Of a stretch of DNA of 64,000 nucleotides, positions 26,199 through 35,017 are shown in pieces. The position numbers and the translations under genes are program-made. The DNA comes from Asanoa ferruginea. Lineage in GTDB: Bacteria; Actinomycetota; Actinomycetes; Mycobacteriales; Micromonosporaceae. How positions within the stretch are numbered: position 1 is the first letter of the stretch; the number at the start of each line of letters is the position of its first letter. The notes below the pieces were generated by a model. It did no database searches, was not told where the DNA came from, and saw only the letters and a program-made list of their open reading frames with translations. The stretch spans positions 4,526,001 to 4,590,000 of the forward strand of contig NZ_QUMQ01000001.1 in the NCBI RefSeq assembly GCF_003387075.1, in the 5' to 3' direction.

Positions 26199-27122
26199 AT
26201 GGCGGCACGGGAGATGGTCGTGACGTCGAAGGTCGGTGCGGCCGACGGCGTGGTCGTGCTCGACCTCGCGGCCGCGGACGGGGGAGCGCTCCCGCGATGG
26301 GAACCCGGTGCCCACATCGACCTGATCCTCGGGCCCGGTCTCGAGCGGCAGTTCTCGCTCTGTGGCCAACCTGGCGCCCGGTTCTGGCGGATCGCGGTGC
26401 TGCGCGAGGAACCCGGGCGGGGTGGGTCGGCGTTCGTCCACGACCGGCTGGCCGTCGGTGACCGCGTGTCGGTGGGTGGGCCCCGGAACCACTTCCCGCT
26501 CGAGCCGGCCGACGACTATCTGTTCATCGCCGGCGGCATCGGGATCACCCCGCTGCTGCCCATGATCCGTGAGGTGGCCCGGGCCGGCAGCCCGTGGCGG
26601 CTGGTCTACGGCGGGCGGCGCAGCGCGGCGATGGCCTTCCTCGACGAGTTGCCGGCCGGGCGGGTCGACCTGTGGCCGCAGGACGAGCGCGGCCTGATCG
26701 ATCTTGACGGGCTGCTCGGTTCGCCGCGGGCCGGCTGCCGGGTCTACTGCTGCGGGCCGGAGTCGCTGATCGCGGCGGTCGAGGAGCGCAGCGCCGGGTG
26801 GTCGCTGCACACCGAACGGTTCCATCCCAAGGCGCACGTGCTCGACGGACCGAACACCAGCTTCGTGGTGCGGCTCGACTACAGCGAACTCGACGTGACC
26901 GTCGCGGCCGACCAAACGATCCTCCAGGCGGTCGAGGCAGCCGGTGTCCCGGTGGAGACCTCGTGCCGCGAGGGCACCTGCGGCACCTGCGAGACGACCG
27001 TGCTGGAAGGCATCCCGGACCACCGCGACTCGGTGCTCAGCGCCGAGGACCACGCGTCCAACGAAACGATGATGATCTGCTGCTCGCGCGCGCTGTCGCC
27101 GCGACTCGTGCTCGATCTGTGA
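26199..27122 (+). CDS. PDR/VanB-type oxygenase reductase (FMN + plant-type 2Fe-2S)
   Basis: 307-residue iron-sulfur flavoprotein reductase. An FMN-binding barrel contains RQFSLCG (~50), an NAD domain contains GGIGITPLLPM (~105) and YCCGPESL, and a C-terminal ferredoxin domain has CREGTCGTC with the fourth Cys 29 residues on. These transfer electrons from NADH to Rieske oxygenases. The only Rieske protein nearby (29496) lacks an oxygenase domain, so the electron acceptor is unclear. First gene of the operon. Confidence 0.9.
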   Translation: MAAREMVVTSKVGAADGVVVLDLAAADGGALPRWEPGAHIDLILGPGLERQFSLCGQPGARFWRIAVLREEPGRGGSAFVHDRLAVGDRVSVGGPRNHFPLEPADDYLFIAGGIGITPLLPMIREVARAGSPWRLVYGGRRSAAMAFLDELPAGRVDLWPQDERGLIDLDGLLGSPRAGCRVYCCGPESLIAAVEERSAGWSLHTERFHPKAHVLDGPNTSFVVRLDYSELDVTVAADQTILQAVEAAGVPVETSCREGTCGTCETTVLEGIPDHRDSVLSAEDHASNETMMICCSRALSPRLVLDL

Positions 27123-27134
27123 AGAAGGAGCGGC

Positions 27135-28352
27135 ATGCCAGCGTTCAAGTTCCAGGTGTCCAACCGGCTCGGCCCCTTCACGGTCGAGGACTACCGGCGG
27201 CTCGCCCGGCGGCGGATACCGGACATGGTCTGGGCCTACGTCGACTACGGCGCCGAGGACCTGGCGACGCTGGACGCCAACCGGTCGGCGTTCGCGCGGT
27301 ATGCCTTCCGGCGCCGGGTGCTGACCGGGAAGGAGGCGACGGACCTGTCCACCCGGGTGGCGGATACGGACCTGTCGTTGCCGTTGCTGCTCTCGCCGCT
27401 CGGCTCGGTCGGCCTGTCCCACTGGACCGGTGAGCGGGGCGTCGCACAGGCCGCTGAGCGCGCTGGCACGGTCTCGGTCGTCAGCACCGCGTCCACTTAC
27501 TCGTTCGAGGAGGTCGCCGCGGGGACCGAGCGTGACCACTTCTTCCAGCTCTACCCGTGGGCCGACCTTCAGACGGGCCGGCACGACCTGACCCTGTCGC
27601 TGATGGAACGGGCCGCTCGTGCGGGCTATCGGGCCATGTTCGTGACCGTCGACGTGGCGATGCCGGGCAACCGGGAGGCCGAGCGGCGGCTGGGCATGGG
27701 TCATCCGCCGGTGCTGACGCCCGGTCGCGTGTTCGACGCGGCGTTGAAACCGCGGTGGTGGGCCGCCTTCCTGCGGCACCGCCGGATGTCGCTGCGCAAC
27801 CTGATCGAGGAGAGTGGCGCGCGGGCCGCGGTGGCCTCGGTCGAGACCCAATACCGGATGATGCGCGCGGAGCTCAACTGGGACGACTTCGCCTGGCTGC
27901 GCGAGCACTGGAAGGGCCCGCTGTTCATCAAGGGCGTCGTCGATGCCCGCGACGCCGAGCGGGCGGTCGACCTCGGTGCCGACGGCGTCGTGGTGTCCAA
28001 CCACGGTGGCCGGCAACTCGACGGCGACGTCGCCGCGCTGGACGCGCTGCCGGCGATCGCGGCCCGGGTCGGTCAGCGCGCGGAGGTGCTGCTGGAGGGC
28101 GGCGTGCGGCGGGGCAGCGACGTGGTCAAGGCGCTCTGCCTGGGTGCCACGGCGGTCTGCGTCGGGCGGCCTTATGTCTATGGGCTCGGTGCGGCGGGAC
28201 CGGCCGGCGCCGAGCACGTCGTGCGGATCTTCCGCGAGGAGATCGCGCGGGTGATGACGCTGATGGGCGTCGACCGCCTGGCCGACCTGGACCCGTCCTG
28301 GCTCGTACCCGCGAACACGCCCGTTGCCTCTGAAAGTGAATCGTTGTTATGA
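27135..28352 (+). CDS. FMN-dependent alpha-hydroxy-acid oxidase/dehydrogenase (LldD-like)
   Basis: 405-residue TIM-barrel flavoprotein that oxidises an L-2-hydroxy acid to a 2-oxo acid. It shows FRRRVLTGKEATDLSTRV, the FMN/phosphate segments LLLSPLGSVGL and VVSTASTYSFEEVA, the catalytic SNHGGRQLDG (~290), and EVLLEGGVRRGSDVVKAL. Lies 12 nt after the reductase. Its last codons overlap operator site 5, which separates it from the amidohydrolase group. Confidence 0.88.
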   Translation: MPAFKFQVSNRLGPFTVEDYRRLARRRIPDMVWAYVDYGAEDLATLDANRSAFARYAFRRRVLTGKEATDLSTRVADTDLSLPLLLSPLGSVGLSHWTGERGVAQAAERAGTVSVVSTASTYSFEEVAAGTERDHFFQLYPWADLQTGRHDLTLSLMERAARAGYRAMFVTVDVAMPGNREAERRLGMGHPPVLTPGRVFDAALKPRWWAAFLRHRRMSLRNLIEESGARAAVASVETQYRMMRAELNWDDFAWLREHWKGPLFIKGVVDARDAERAVDLGADGVVVSNHGGRQLDGDVAALDALPAIAARVGQRAEVLLEGGVRRGSDVVKALCLGATAVCVGRPYVYGLGAAGPAGAEHVVRIFREEIARVMTLMGVDRLADLDPSWLVPANTPVASESESLL

Positions 28353-28353
28353 T
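28340..28353. promoter_or_regulatory. Palindromic operator (site 5), internal promoter region
   Basis: ATCGTTGTTATGAT matches all eight fixed positions of ATCNTNNNNANGAT. It overlaps the stop of the hydroxy-acid oxidase gene and lies 31 bp before the amidohydrolase start at 28384, suggesting an internal regulated promoter. Confidence 0.5.
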
Positions 28354-28383
28354 TGGAGTCTTACACTCGATGAGGAGGGCGCG

Positions 28384-29499
28384 ATGACGGAGCCGTTCCC
28401 GGTGATCGATACCGACGTCCACCCGCGCACCTTCGCCGCCGACCCGCGGATCGTGGCCCACCTTCCCGAGCGCTGGCAGCGCTACGTGGCCGAATACGGC
28501 CCGCTGCACCGGCCGCGCTCGGAACGGCCGCGGCACCGGGAGTTCGCCAGCCGCTGGGACGCCACGACGCCGGACGGCCAGCCGCCGGGCAGCGACCCTG
28601 AGTTCGCCGCCACGCAACTGCTGGATCGCTACGACATCAGCGGGGCGCTGGTCAACGACATCGCCGGGTTCGTGATGGCCGGCGCCGGCGGCCAGCCGGT
28701 CGAGTTGGCGTCGGCCTACTGCCGGGCGATGAACCTGCACCGGCGCGACCTCTGGCTGGCCAGTGACCCCCGGTGGTATGGGTCGATCACGATCCCCTAC
28801 GAGCTGCCCGAGGCGGCGGTCGAGGAGATCCGGTTCTGCAAAGAGGAGATGGGCGACTACAACAGTCGCTGGAAGCAGGTCTTCCTCGCGCCCGACAACC
28901 TGCGCCCGGCCGGCCACCCGAGCTACTGGCCGATCTACGAGGCCTGCGAGCACTACGGGCTGCCGGTGGCCTTCCACGTGCTGGCCGGGCACCGGATCAC
29001 GCCGTCCGGGTCGCCCAACTTCTACTTCGAAGAGCACTGCGACTTCGCGCTGTTCAACTTCCCGCTGATCGCGAGCCTGATCTTCGAAGGCGTCTTCGAA
29101 CGCTTCCCGCGGCTCAAGATCGTGCTGGTGGAGCTGGCCTGGTCGTGGGCGGTTCCGTTCGCCTGGCGGCTCGACCACGCCTACCGGATGAACCGGCGGG
29201 AGTTGTCGCTGCCCCGGCTGCCGTCGGAATACCTCGCCGACCACGTCTACTACACGACGCAGCCGATGGAGGAGCCGGAGAACGACGCCTGGTTCGACGA
29301 CATCCTGGCCCAGTTCGAAGACTCGGGGATGAGCCGCAACCTGATGTATTCGTCGGACTATCCGCACTGGGACTTCGACGAGCCGGGTGCGCTGCCCAAG
29401 ACCCTCACCGACGAGCAGCACCGGCGGATCCTCGGCCAGAACGCCAGCGACCTCTACGGGATCGACCTGCGGCCCGGCACGGGCTACACGCGGATGTGA
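28384..29499 (+). CDS. Amidohydrolase (ACMSD-like, putative decarboxylase or hydrolase)
   Basis: 371-residue amidohydrolase_2 TIM barrel. Metal-site elements are IDTDVHPR at the N-terminus (DxDxH in place of HxH, frequent in actinobacterial members), AFHVLAGHR centrally and MYSSDYPHWDFD near the C-terminus. The ATG at 28384 follows GAGGAGGG; an earlier in-frame ATG at 28324 lies inside the previous gene. Overlaps the Rieske gene by GTGA. Family members decarboxylate (ACMSD, LigW-like) or hydrate carboxylated rings; the substrate here is unknown. Confidence 0.87.
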   Translation: MTEPFPVIDTDVHPRTFAADPRIVAHLPERWQRYVAEYGPLHRPRSERPRHREFASRWDATTPDGQPPGSDPEFAATQLLDRYDISGALVNDIAGFVMAGAGGQPVELASAYCRAMNLHRRDLWLASDPRWYGSITIPYELPEAAVEEIRFCKEEMGDYNSRWKQVFLAPDNLRPAGHPSYWPIYEACEHYGLPVAFHVLAGHRITPSGSPNFYFEEHCDFALFNFPLIASLIFEGVFERFPRLKIVLVELAWSWAVPFAWRLDHAYRMNRRELSLPRLPSEYLADHVYYTTQPMEEPENDAWFDDILAQFEDSGMSRNLMYSSDYPHWDFDEPGALPKTLTDEQHRRILGQNASDLYGIDLRPGTGYTRM

Positions 29500-30035
29500 A
29501 AGGGCGCACGTCGTTGGCGAGTCGCAAGTTTGTGGTGGGCCGTGCCTCGGAACTGGCCGAGGGCGAGCGCATGATCGTAAACATCAACGGCCGGTCGATC
29601 GGCGTGTTCAACGTCGGCGGCACGTTCTACGGGCTGCCCAACCGGTGCCCACACAAGGGTGCCGAGCTGTGCCGCGGCGTGCTGGTCGGTGAGCTGTCCT
29701 CGCCGTCGCCCGGTGAGTTCGTCTACGACGCCGATCGCAAGTTCCTCACCTGCCCCTGGCACGGTTGGGAGTTCGACGTCGAGACCGGTCAGTCCTATTT
29801 CGACCCGGCGAACACCCGGGTGCGCACCTATCCGGTCGCGGTGCAGGATGCTCCCGCCGACCCCAACGAGCCCGGCGAGTACGTCCGCCTGGTCCAGGTC
29901 GGCTTCGAGTTGCGGGGCGACCAGGGCCGGGTGCCCGGCCCCTACGAGGTGGAGACGTTCGACGTCTCCGTCGAAGACGGGTATCTCATCGTCGATCTCG
30001 CGCCGGTCCGGCGTCGACGCGAAGGAGAGCAGTAG
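29496..30035 (+). CDS. Stand-alone Rieske 2Fe-2S protein with an extended cluster loop
   Basis: 179 residues. The cluster ligands are C51-P-H53 and C86-P-W-H89, separated by 32 residues instead of the usual 15-21; the extra residues (LVGELSSPSPGEFVYDADRK) form an insertion. No catalytic non-haem iron domain follows; the protein ends after DLAPVRRRREGEQ. It is sandwiched between two amidohydrolases (GTGA overlap upstream, 2 nt downstream). Possible electron donor is the reductase at 26199. The functional partner is not known. Confidence 0.88.
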   Translation: MKGRTSLASRKFVVGRASELAEGERMIVNINGRSIGVFNVGGTFYGLPNRCPHKGAELCRGVLVGELSSPSPGEFVYDADRKFLTCPWHGWEFDVETGQSYFDPANTRVRTYPVAVQDAPADPNEPGEYVRLVQVGFELRGDQGRVPGPYEVETFDVSVEDGYLIVDLAPVRRRREGEQ

Positions 30036-30037
30036 CC

Positions 30038-31111
30038 ATGCCGACCGCCGTGCGTGCGGTGCCGTGGGAGGGCCCGGTCGTCGACGTCGACGTCCACGCC
30101 AATGTCCCGTCGCTGACCGCGCTCTACCCGTATCTGCCGGACCTGTGGATCGACTGGTGCAAGGAGCGCGGCTATCGCGGTCCGGGCGCGGCCGCCGGCC
30201 ACTACCCGCCCAACTCGACCCGGGCCTGCGACCCGCGGTGGCGCCCGGCGAGCGGGGCGCCGGCGTCGAACGTCGGGTTGCTCCGCGAGCACGTGCTCGA
30301 CCCCTGGGACGTCGACCAGGCGATCCTCAACTGCTACTACGGGCTCGACGCGCTGCGCCACCCCGACTGGGCCGCCGCGCTGGTGCGGGCCCTCAACGAC
30401 TGGATCGTCGCCGAGTGGCTGGAGCCGGAGCCGCGGCTGCGGGCCTCACTGGTCATCCCGGCCCGCGACCCCGAGGCGATGATCGCGGAGATCCGCCGGG
30501 TCGGCGACCACCCCGGGTTCGTGCAGGTGCTGCTGCCCGTACGCAATGACGCCCTGTGGGGTCAGCGGGTCTACCACGACGTGTTGCGCGAGATCGCCGA
30601 CCGTGGCCTGGTCGCCGGCCTCCACTATGGAGGCACGACCGAGTCGCACCCGTCGACGACCGGGCCGACCTCGTGGCACGTCGAGGAATACGCCGCCGAG
30701 TGGCAGTCGTTCGCCGCGCAGCTCACCAGCCTGGTCAGCGAGGGCGTCTTCCAGAAGATCCCCGAGCTGCGGGTGTCGGTGCTGGAGGGCGGCTTCCTGT
30801 GGCTGCCGCTGTGGGGCTGGCGGATGAACAAGGAATGGAAGGGCCTGCGCCGCGAGGTGCCGTGGCTGACCGAGCCGCCGCTCGACATCATCCGCCGGCA
30901 CTTCCGCTTCTCGACCGCGCCGTTCGACGGTGGGCCGCCGCGGATGCTCGCGAAGTGCCTCGAGTGGCTGGGCTCCGACGACGTGTTGATGTGGGCGACC
31001 GACTATCCGCACGGCTACGACGAGAACGCGGGCGACCTCTTCGCCGCGCTGCCCGAGTCGATGCGCGGCAAGACCATGGCCGACAACGCGAGGTCATGGT
31101 ACCGGCTGTAA
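30038..31111 (+). CDS. Amidohydrolase (second ACMSD-like protein)
   Basis: 357-residue amidohydrolase_2 TIM barrel. N-terminal VVDVDVHANVPS gives DxDxH, with GLHYGGTTESHP centrally and LMWATDYPHGYDEN near the C-terminus. It resembles the product of 28384 in layout but diverges strongly, so the two are not a recent duplication. It may form a hetero-oligomer or act in sequence with that protein. The ATG at 30038 follows GAAGGAGAG. Overlaps the Nramp gene by 16 nt. Confidence 0.86.
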   Translation: MPTAVRAVPWEGPVVDVDVHANVPSLTALYPYLPDLWIDWCKERGYRGPGAAAGHYPPNSTRACDPRWRPASGAPASNVGLLREHVLDPWDVDQAILNCYYGLDALRHPDWAAALVRALNDWIVAEWLEPEPRLRASLVIPARDPEAMIAEIRRVGDHPGFVQVLLPVRNDALWGQRVYHDVLREIADRGLVAGLHYGGTTESHPSTTGPTSWHVEEYAAEWQSFAAQLTSLVSEGVFQKIPELRVSVLEGGFLWLPLWGWRMNKEWKGLRREVPWLTEPPLDIIRRHFRFSTAPFDGGPPRMLAKCLEWLGSDDVLMWATDYPHGYDENAGDLFAALPESMRGKTMADNARSWYRL

Positions 31112-32319
31112 CGGCGGCGCGGCTTGGCCGGATCACGTTGCTGGGCCCGGCTTTCGTGGCCGGAATCGCCTACGTCGACCCCGGGAACTTCGCCACCAAC
31201 ACGGCGGCCGGGGTCGACTACGGCTATCTCCTGCTCTGGGTGGTGGTGGCGGCCAACCTCGCGGCCATCCTGATCCAGTTGCTGTCGGCCAAGCTGGGCA
31301 TCGCCACCGGCAAGTCGCTGCCCCGGCTGTGCCGGGAACGGTTCAGCCGCCCGGTCACGCTGGGGCTGTGGGTCCAGGCCGAATTGGTCGCGATCGCCAC
31401 CGACCTCGCCGAGATCCTCGGTGGCGCCTTGGCGTTGCGCCTCCTGTTCGACCTGCCGGTCCTGGTCGGTGGCGTGGTCACCGCCGTCGTCTCGTTGCTG
31501 CTGCTGAGTCTGCGGAACCTGCGGCACTACGAGCGCGCCGTGCTCGCGCTGCTGGCCGTGATCGTCGTCGGGTTCCTGTGCTCGCTGATCACCGCCCGGC
31601 CGTCGCTGCCGTTGGCCGTGCACGGGCTGGTTCCGGCGTTCGACGGCCAGGCGAGCATGGTGCTGGCGGCCGGGATGCTCGGGGCGACGGTGATGCCGCA
31701 CGCGATCTACCTGCACTCGGCGCTCGTCGTCGACCGGTTCGGCGACCGGTTGGGCGACCCGGCCAGCCGGCACCGGCTGCTCCGCGCCTCCCGGGTCGAC
31801 GTGCTCACGGCGATGACCGTCGCAGGCGGGGTCAACCTGGCGATGCTGCTGGTCGCCGCGGCCGCGCTGGCGGGTTCGGGCGCGGACTCCCTCGACGCGG
31901 TGCATGCCGGCCTGGGTTCCGTGTTGGGTTCGGGCACGGCGCTGTTGTTCGCGCTGGCGTTGCTCGCCTCGGGGATCGCGTCGTCGTCCGTCGGCACGTA
32001 CGCCGGAGCGGTGATCCTGGAGGGTTTCGTGGGTCTGCGGGTCCACCCGCTCTTCCGCCGGCTCGCGACGCTGGCACCGGCCCTCGTCGTGCTCGCGCTC
32101 GGGTTGGAACCGACCCGGGCCCTGGTGCTGTCGCAGGTGGTGCTCAGCGTGGGCATCCCGTTCGCGCTCGTACCGCTGATCCTGCTGACCCGGGACCGCC
32201 GCGTGATGGGTGCGCTGACCAACAAGCGTTCTACCACCGCGACGGCCACGGTCGTCGCGGGTCTGGTCAGCGCGCTCAACGTCGTGCTGATCGGTTCGAC
32301 GGTGACTGGAGGAATGTGA
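31096..32319 (+). CDS. mntH: Nramp/MntH-type divalent metal transporter
   Basis: 407-residue membrane protein with about eleven spans. The TM1 metal motif DPGN (YVDPGNFATN) and the TM6 motif MPHAIYLHSAL are both present, so import of Mn2+ (or Fe2+) with protons is expected. The ATG at 31096 is inside the end of the amidohydrolase gene, and the stop shares a base with the next ATG, so it is embedded in the catabolic operon. Supply of metal to the two amidohydrolases is a reasonable inference. Confidence 0.87.
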   Translation: MVPAVTAARLGRITLLGPAFVAGIAYVDPGNFATNTAAGVDYGYLLLWVVVAANLAAILIQLLSAKLGIATGKSLPRLCRERFSRPVTLGLWVQAELVAIATDLAEILGGALALRLLFDLPVLVGGVVTAVVSLLLLSLRNLRHYERAVLALLAVIVVGFLCSLITARPSLPLAVHGLVPAFDGQASMVLAAGMLGATVMPHAIYLHSALVVDRFGDRLGDPASRHRLLRASRVDVLTAMTVAGGVNLAMLLVAAAALAGSGADSLDAVHAGLGSVLGSGTALLFALALLASGIASSSVGTYAGAVILEGFVGLRVHPLFRRLATLAPALVVLALGLEPTRALVLSQVVLSVGIPFALVPLILLTRDRRVMGALTNKRSTTATATVVAGLVSALNVVLIGSTVTGGM

Positions 32320-33482
32320 TGACGTTCGGTTGGGCCGGTGCGGCCGCGATCGTCGGTGTCGGGCAGACGGCGGCCTGGCGGGGGAGCGGACGCACGCCCC
32401 AGTCGCTCGCCGCGGAGGCCATCTCGGCTGCCCTTGACGACGCCGGGCTCGACGCTGGCGACCTCGACGGCGTGCACACCTACGTGCCGGGGGTGACCGC
32501 GGAGGAGGTGGCCACGGCCTTCGGCTTCCGCTCGCTGCGGCACGTCTCGGCGAAACCCATGGGCGGAGCGTTCCCGGTCGCCTCGCTCAAGGAGGCGGCC
32601 ATCGCGCTGGCCACCGGGGCGGCCAGCCACGTGCTGATCTTCGTGGCCTCGTCGCAGCGGGCCGGCCGGGCGGTGTTCCGGGCCCACCCCGGCATCCCCG
32701 GGCAGCAGTTCCGGACCCAGCTCGAACATCCCTACGGCTGGTCGCGACCCGCGCAGTGGTATGCCATGCTGGCCCGCCGCCACATGCACGAGTTCGGCAC
32801 GACCAAGCGCCAGTTGGCCGAGGTCGCGCTGACCATGCGGCGGCACGCCCAGCTCAACCCGACGGCCTACATGTATGGCCGCGAGCTGACCCTCGACGAC
32901 TACCTCGCGGCGCCGATGATCGCCGACCCCTACCAGAAGTTCGACTGCTGCCTGGAGACCGACGGCGGCTCCGCGGTGATCCTGACCTCCCCGGACCGAG
33001 CCGCCGATCTCAAGGCGCCGCCTGTTCTGGTCGCCGGCGTCGGCGAGGGCCACCCGGTCTCGGGAGACGACATCTCCAACCGTCCCGACTGGTTCGACAT
33101 CGGCCTGTCCCACGCGGCACCGCAGGCGTTCGAGACGGCCGGCACCCGACCGTCCGAGATGGACGCCGCCATGATCTACGACTGCTTCACCTTCGAGGTG
33201 ATCCAGCAGCTAGAAGAAGCCGGCTTCTGCGCCCGCGGCGAGGGCGGCCCGTTCGTCGAGAGCGGCGCCATCGGCCGCGACGGCAGCTTGCCGGTCAACA
33301 CCCACGGCGGCCTGCTGTCCGAAGGACATCTCGCCGGCATGAACCACATCGTCGAGGCCGTGCGGCAACTGCGCGGCGAGGCGGGGGAGCGGCAGCTGGC
33401 CCGGGCCGGCCAGATCGCCGTCACCGGCTGGGGCGATCTCGGCGACGGCGCACTGGCCGTATTGAGGGGGCCACAGGCATGA
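32319..33482 (+). CDS. Thiolase-fold protein, Ltp2-like, second copy
   Basis: 387 residues: AAIVGVGQTAAW, DCCLETDGGSAVILTS and NTHGGLLSEGHLAGMNHIVEA. No Cys occurs in the first ~120 residues, so the thiolytic nucleophile is missing, as in the copy at 19467. A retro-aldolase or aldol role in complex with the DUF35 protein at 33479 is more likely than thiolysis. ATGA overlap with the DUF35 gene. Confidence 0.85.
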   Translation: MTFGWAGAAAIVGVGQTAAWRGSGRTPQSLAAEAISAALDDAGLDAGDLDGVHTYVPGVTAEEVATAFGFRSLRHVSAKPMGGAFPVASLKEAAIALATGAASHVLIFVASSQRAGRAVFRAHPGIPGQQFRTQLEHPYGWSRPAQWYAMLARRHMHEFGTTKRQLAEVALTMRRHAQLNPTAYMYGRELTLDDYLAAPMIADPYQKFDCCLETDGGSAVILTSPDRAADLKAPPVLVAGVGEGHPVSGDDISNRPDWFDIGLSHAAPQAFETAGTRPSEMDAAMIYDCFTFEVIQQLEEAGFCARGEGGPFVESGAIGRDGSLPVNTHGGLLSEGHLAGMNHIVEAVRQLRGEAGERQLARAGQIAVTGWGDLGDGALAVLRGPQA

Positions 33483-33895
33483 CCGAACGTCCGCTTCCGG
33501 ATCCCGACTACGCCGACTTCGCGCCGTTCTGGGCGGGCACGCGGCGGGGCGAGCTGCTGGTGCCGACCTGCACCCGGTGCGCCCGGCGGGTGTGGCCGCC
33601 CAGGATGGCCTGCCCGTCGTGCGCCGGCCTTCGCTTCGACTGGCAGCCGATCGGCAACGAGGGCCACCTGTATAGCTGGACCACCATCGGCCGGGCGATG
33701 CTCGCGGGTTTCGAGGCCGAAGTCCCCTACACGGTGGTGATCGTCTCGGCGGCCGCCGACCCCCGGGTCCGCTTCGTTGGCCGGCTAGCCGACGGCTATG
33801 AGGTGCCGGTGATAGGCGCCCCGATGCTCGCTTCTTTCGTCCCGAACGGCGACGTCACCCTTGTCAACTGGTTGCCCCGAGGAGGTCGCGCATGA
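33479..33895 (+). CDS. DUF35 Zn-ribbon/OB-fold protein, second copy
   Basis: 138 residues with zinc-ribbon pairs CTRC and CPSC (~31-49) and an OB-fold from ~58 (GHLYSWTTIGRAML). Its overlap with the Ltp2-like gene and with the downstream cyclase gene (both 4 nt) supports a co-translated complex. Acyl-CoA binding is expected from the family. Confidence 0.87.
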   Translation: MTERPLPDPDYADFAPFWAGTRRGELLVPTCTRCARRVWPPRMACPSCAGLRFDWQPIGNEGHLYSWTTIGRAMLAGFEAEVPYTVVIVSAAADPRVRFVGRLADGYEVPVIGAPMLASFVPNGDVTLVNWLPRGGRA

Positions 33896-34854
33896 CTCTG
33901 CCCACCGAGGCCGAGGTCCTGTCCTGGTTCGAGAAGCTGTCGAACTGGGGCCGGTGGGGCCCGGACGACCGGCTCGGCACACTCAACCTGATTACCGCGT
34001 CGACCCGAGTGGCGGCGTCCCGCCTGGTCTCGGAGGGTCACGTGGTCTCGCTGGCCTGGGACGTCGACACGACGCCACAGCGCGACCAAACTTACGGCCC
34101 ACCGCGCCGTTTCTTCGTGACCACCGGCCAGGGCCTGGCCGACGAGCACCGGATCGACCCGCACGGCAACCCCGACAACCGGATGAACGGTGCCCTCGAA
34201 TACCTCGGGTACGTCTTCCACGGCTATTCGGTAACCCACCTGGACGCGCTGTCCCACGTCTTCTGGGACCGCAAGATGTACAACGGCGTGCCGGCCGAGT
34301 TGGTCTCGTCGTCCCACGGCGCCACGGCTCACGACGTCACGGCGGTGAAGGGCGGGGTTATCACCCGAGGCATCCTGGTAGACGTCCCCGCGTTCCGCGG
34401 CGTCGACTGGCTGGAGCCAGGCGACCCGGTCACGGCAACCGAGGTCCGAGCGATCCTGGCCGCACAGGGCACCGAGGTGCACTCGGGCGACGCGTTGCTG
34501 CTGCGCACGGGCTACGGGAAACGGCGCGCCATGCAGGGCCCCGACGACGTCCGGGCGCTGGGGCGGGCTGGTTGGCACGCGTCATGCGCGCCGCTGTTCC
34601 ACGAGTTGGGCGTCTCGCTGATCGGTGCCGACACGGCCCAGGACGTGGTGCCCTCGGGCTACGACAGCGTGGTCATCCCGGTGCACACCCTCGGCCTGGT
34701 GGCGATGGGCCTCTACATGATTGACAACATGAACCTCGAAGAGCTGAGCGCCAAATGCGCGTCAGCGGGCCGCCACACCTTCGAACTGGTCGTCTCAACA
34801 ATCCCATTCCTCGGCGCGACCGGCAGCCCAGTCAACCCCCTGGCGGTGTTCTAG
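33892..34854 (+). CDS. Cyclase-family (kynurenine-formamidase-like) metal hydrolase
   Basis: 320 residues. The metal motif of the family, HxGTHxDxxxH, appears as HGYSVTHLDALSH (~108-120). Other features are GGVITRGILVDVP, HSGDALLLRTGY and GADTAQDVVPSG. Members hydrolyse amides, lactones or isatin. It ends the 8.6-kb rightward operon; hairpins follow within 130 bp. Confidence 0.86.
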   Translation: MTLPTEAEVLSWFEKLSNWGRWGPDDRLGTLNLITASTRVAASRLVSEGHVVSLAWDVDTTPQRDQTYGPPRRFFVTTGQGLADEHRIDPHGNPDNRMNGALEYLGYVFHGYSVTHLDALSHVFWDRKMYNGVPAELVSSSHGATAHDVTAVKGGVITRGILVDVPAFRGVDWLEPGDPVTATEVRAILAAQGTEVHSGDALLLRTGYGKRRAMQGPDDVRALGRAGWHASCAPLFHELGVSLIGADTAQDVVPSGYDSVVIPVHTLGLVAMGLYMIDNMNLEELSAKCASAGRHTFELVVSTIPFLGATGSPVNPLAVF

Positions 34855-34899
34855 TCTCCTGCGCACTGTTCCGGCGCCCGCGCCGCCGGCGAACCCACG

Positions 34900-34913
34900 C
34901 CGTCTGCAGACGG
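34900..34913. repeat. 14-bp perfect palindrome
   Basis: CCGTCTGCAGACGG, 46 bp after the cyclase stop. It could contribute to transcription termination. Confidence 0.45.
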
Positions 34914-34956
34914 GCGAGCCCGCGCCGGGCGGGTGGTCGGGCACAGCCGCTTGTAG

Positions 34957-34980
34957 GCCACGACGGCATGTCGTCGTGGC
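34957..34980 (+). terminator. Hairpin downstream of the cyclase gene
   Basis: Arms GCCACGACG (34957-34965) and CGTCGTGGC (34972-34980) with a 6-nt loop. There is no T-tract, as is common for actinomycete terminators. Confidence 0.45.
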
Positions 34981-35017
34981 GGCGTGTCGTGCGGGTGAGG
35001 GGGTGCCCTTCGCGTTC

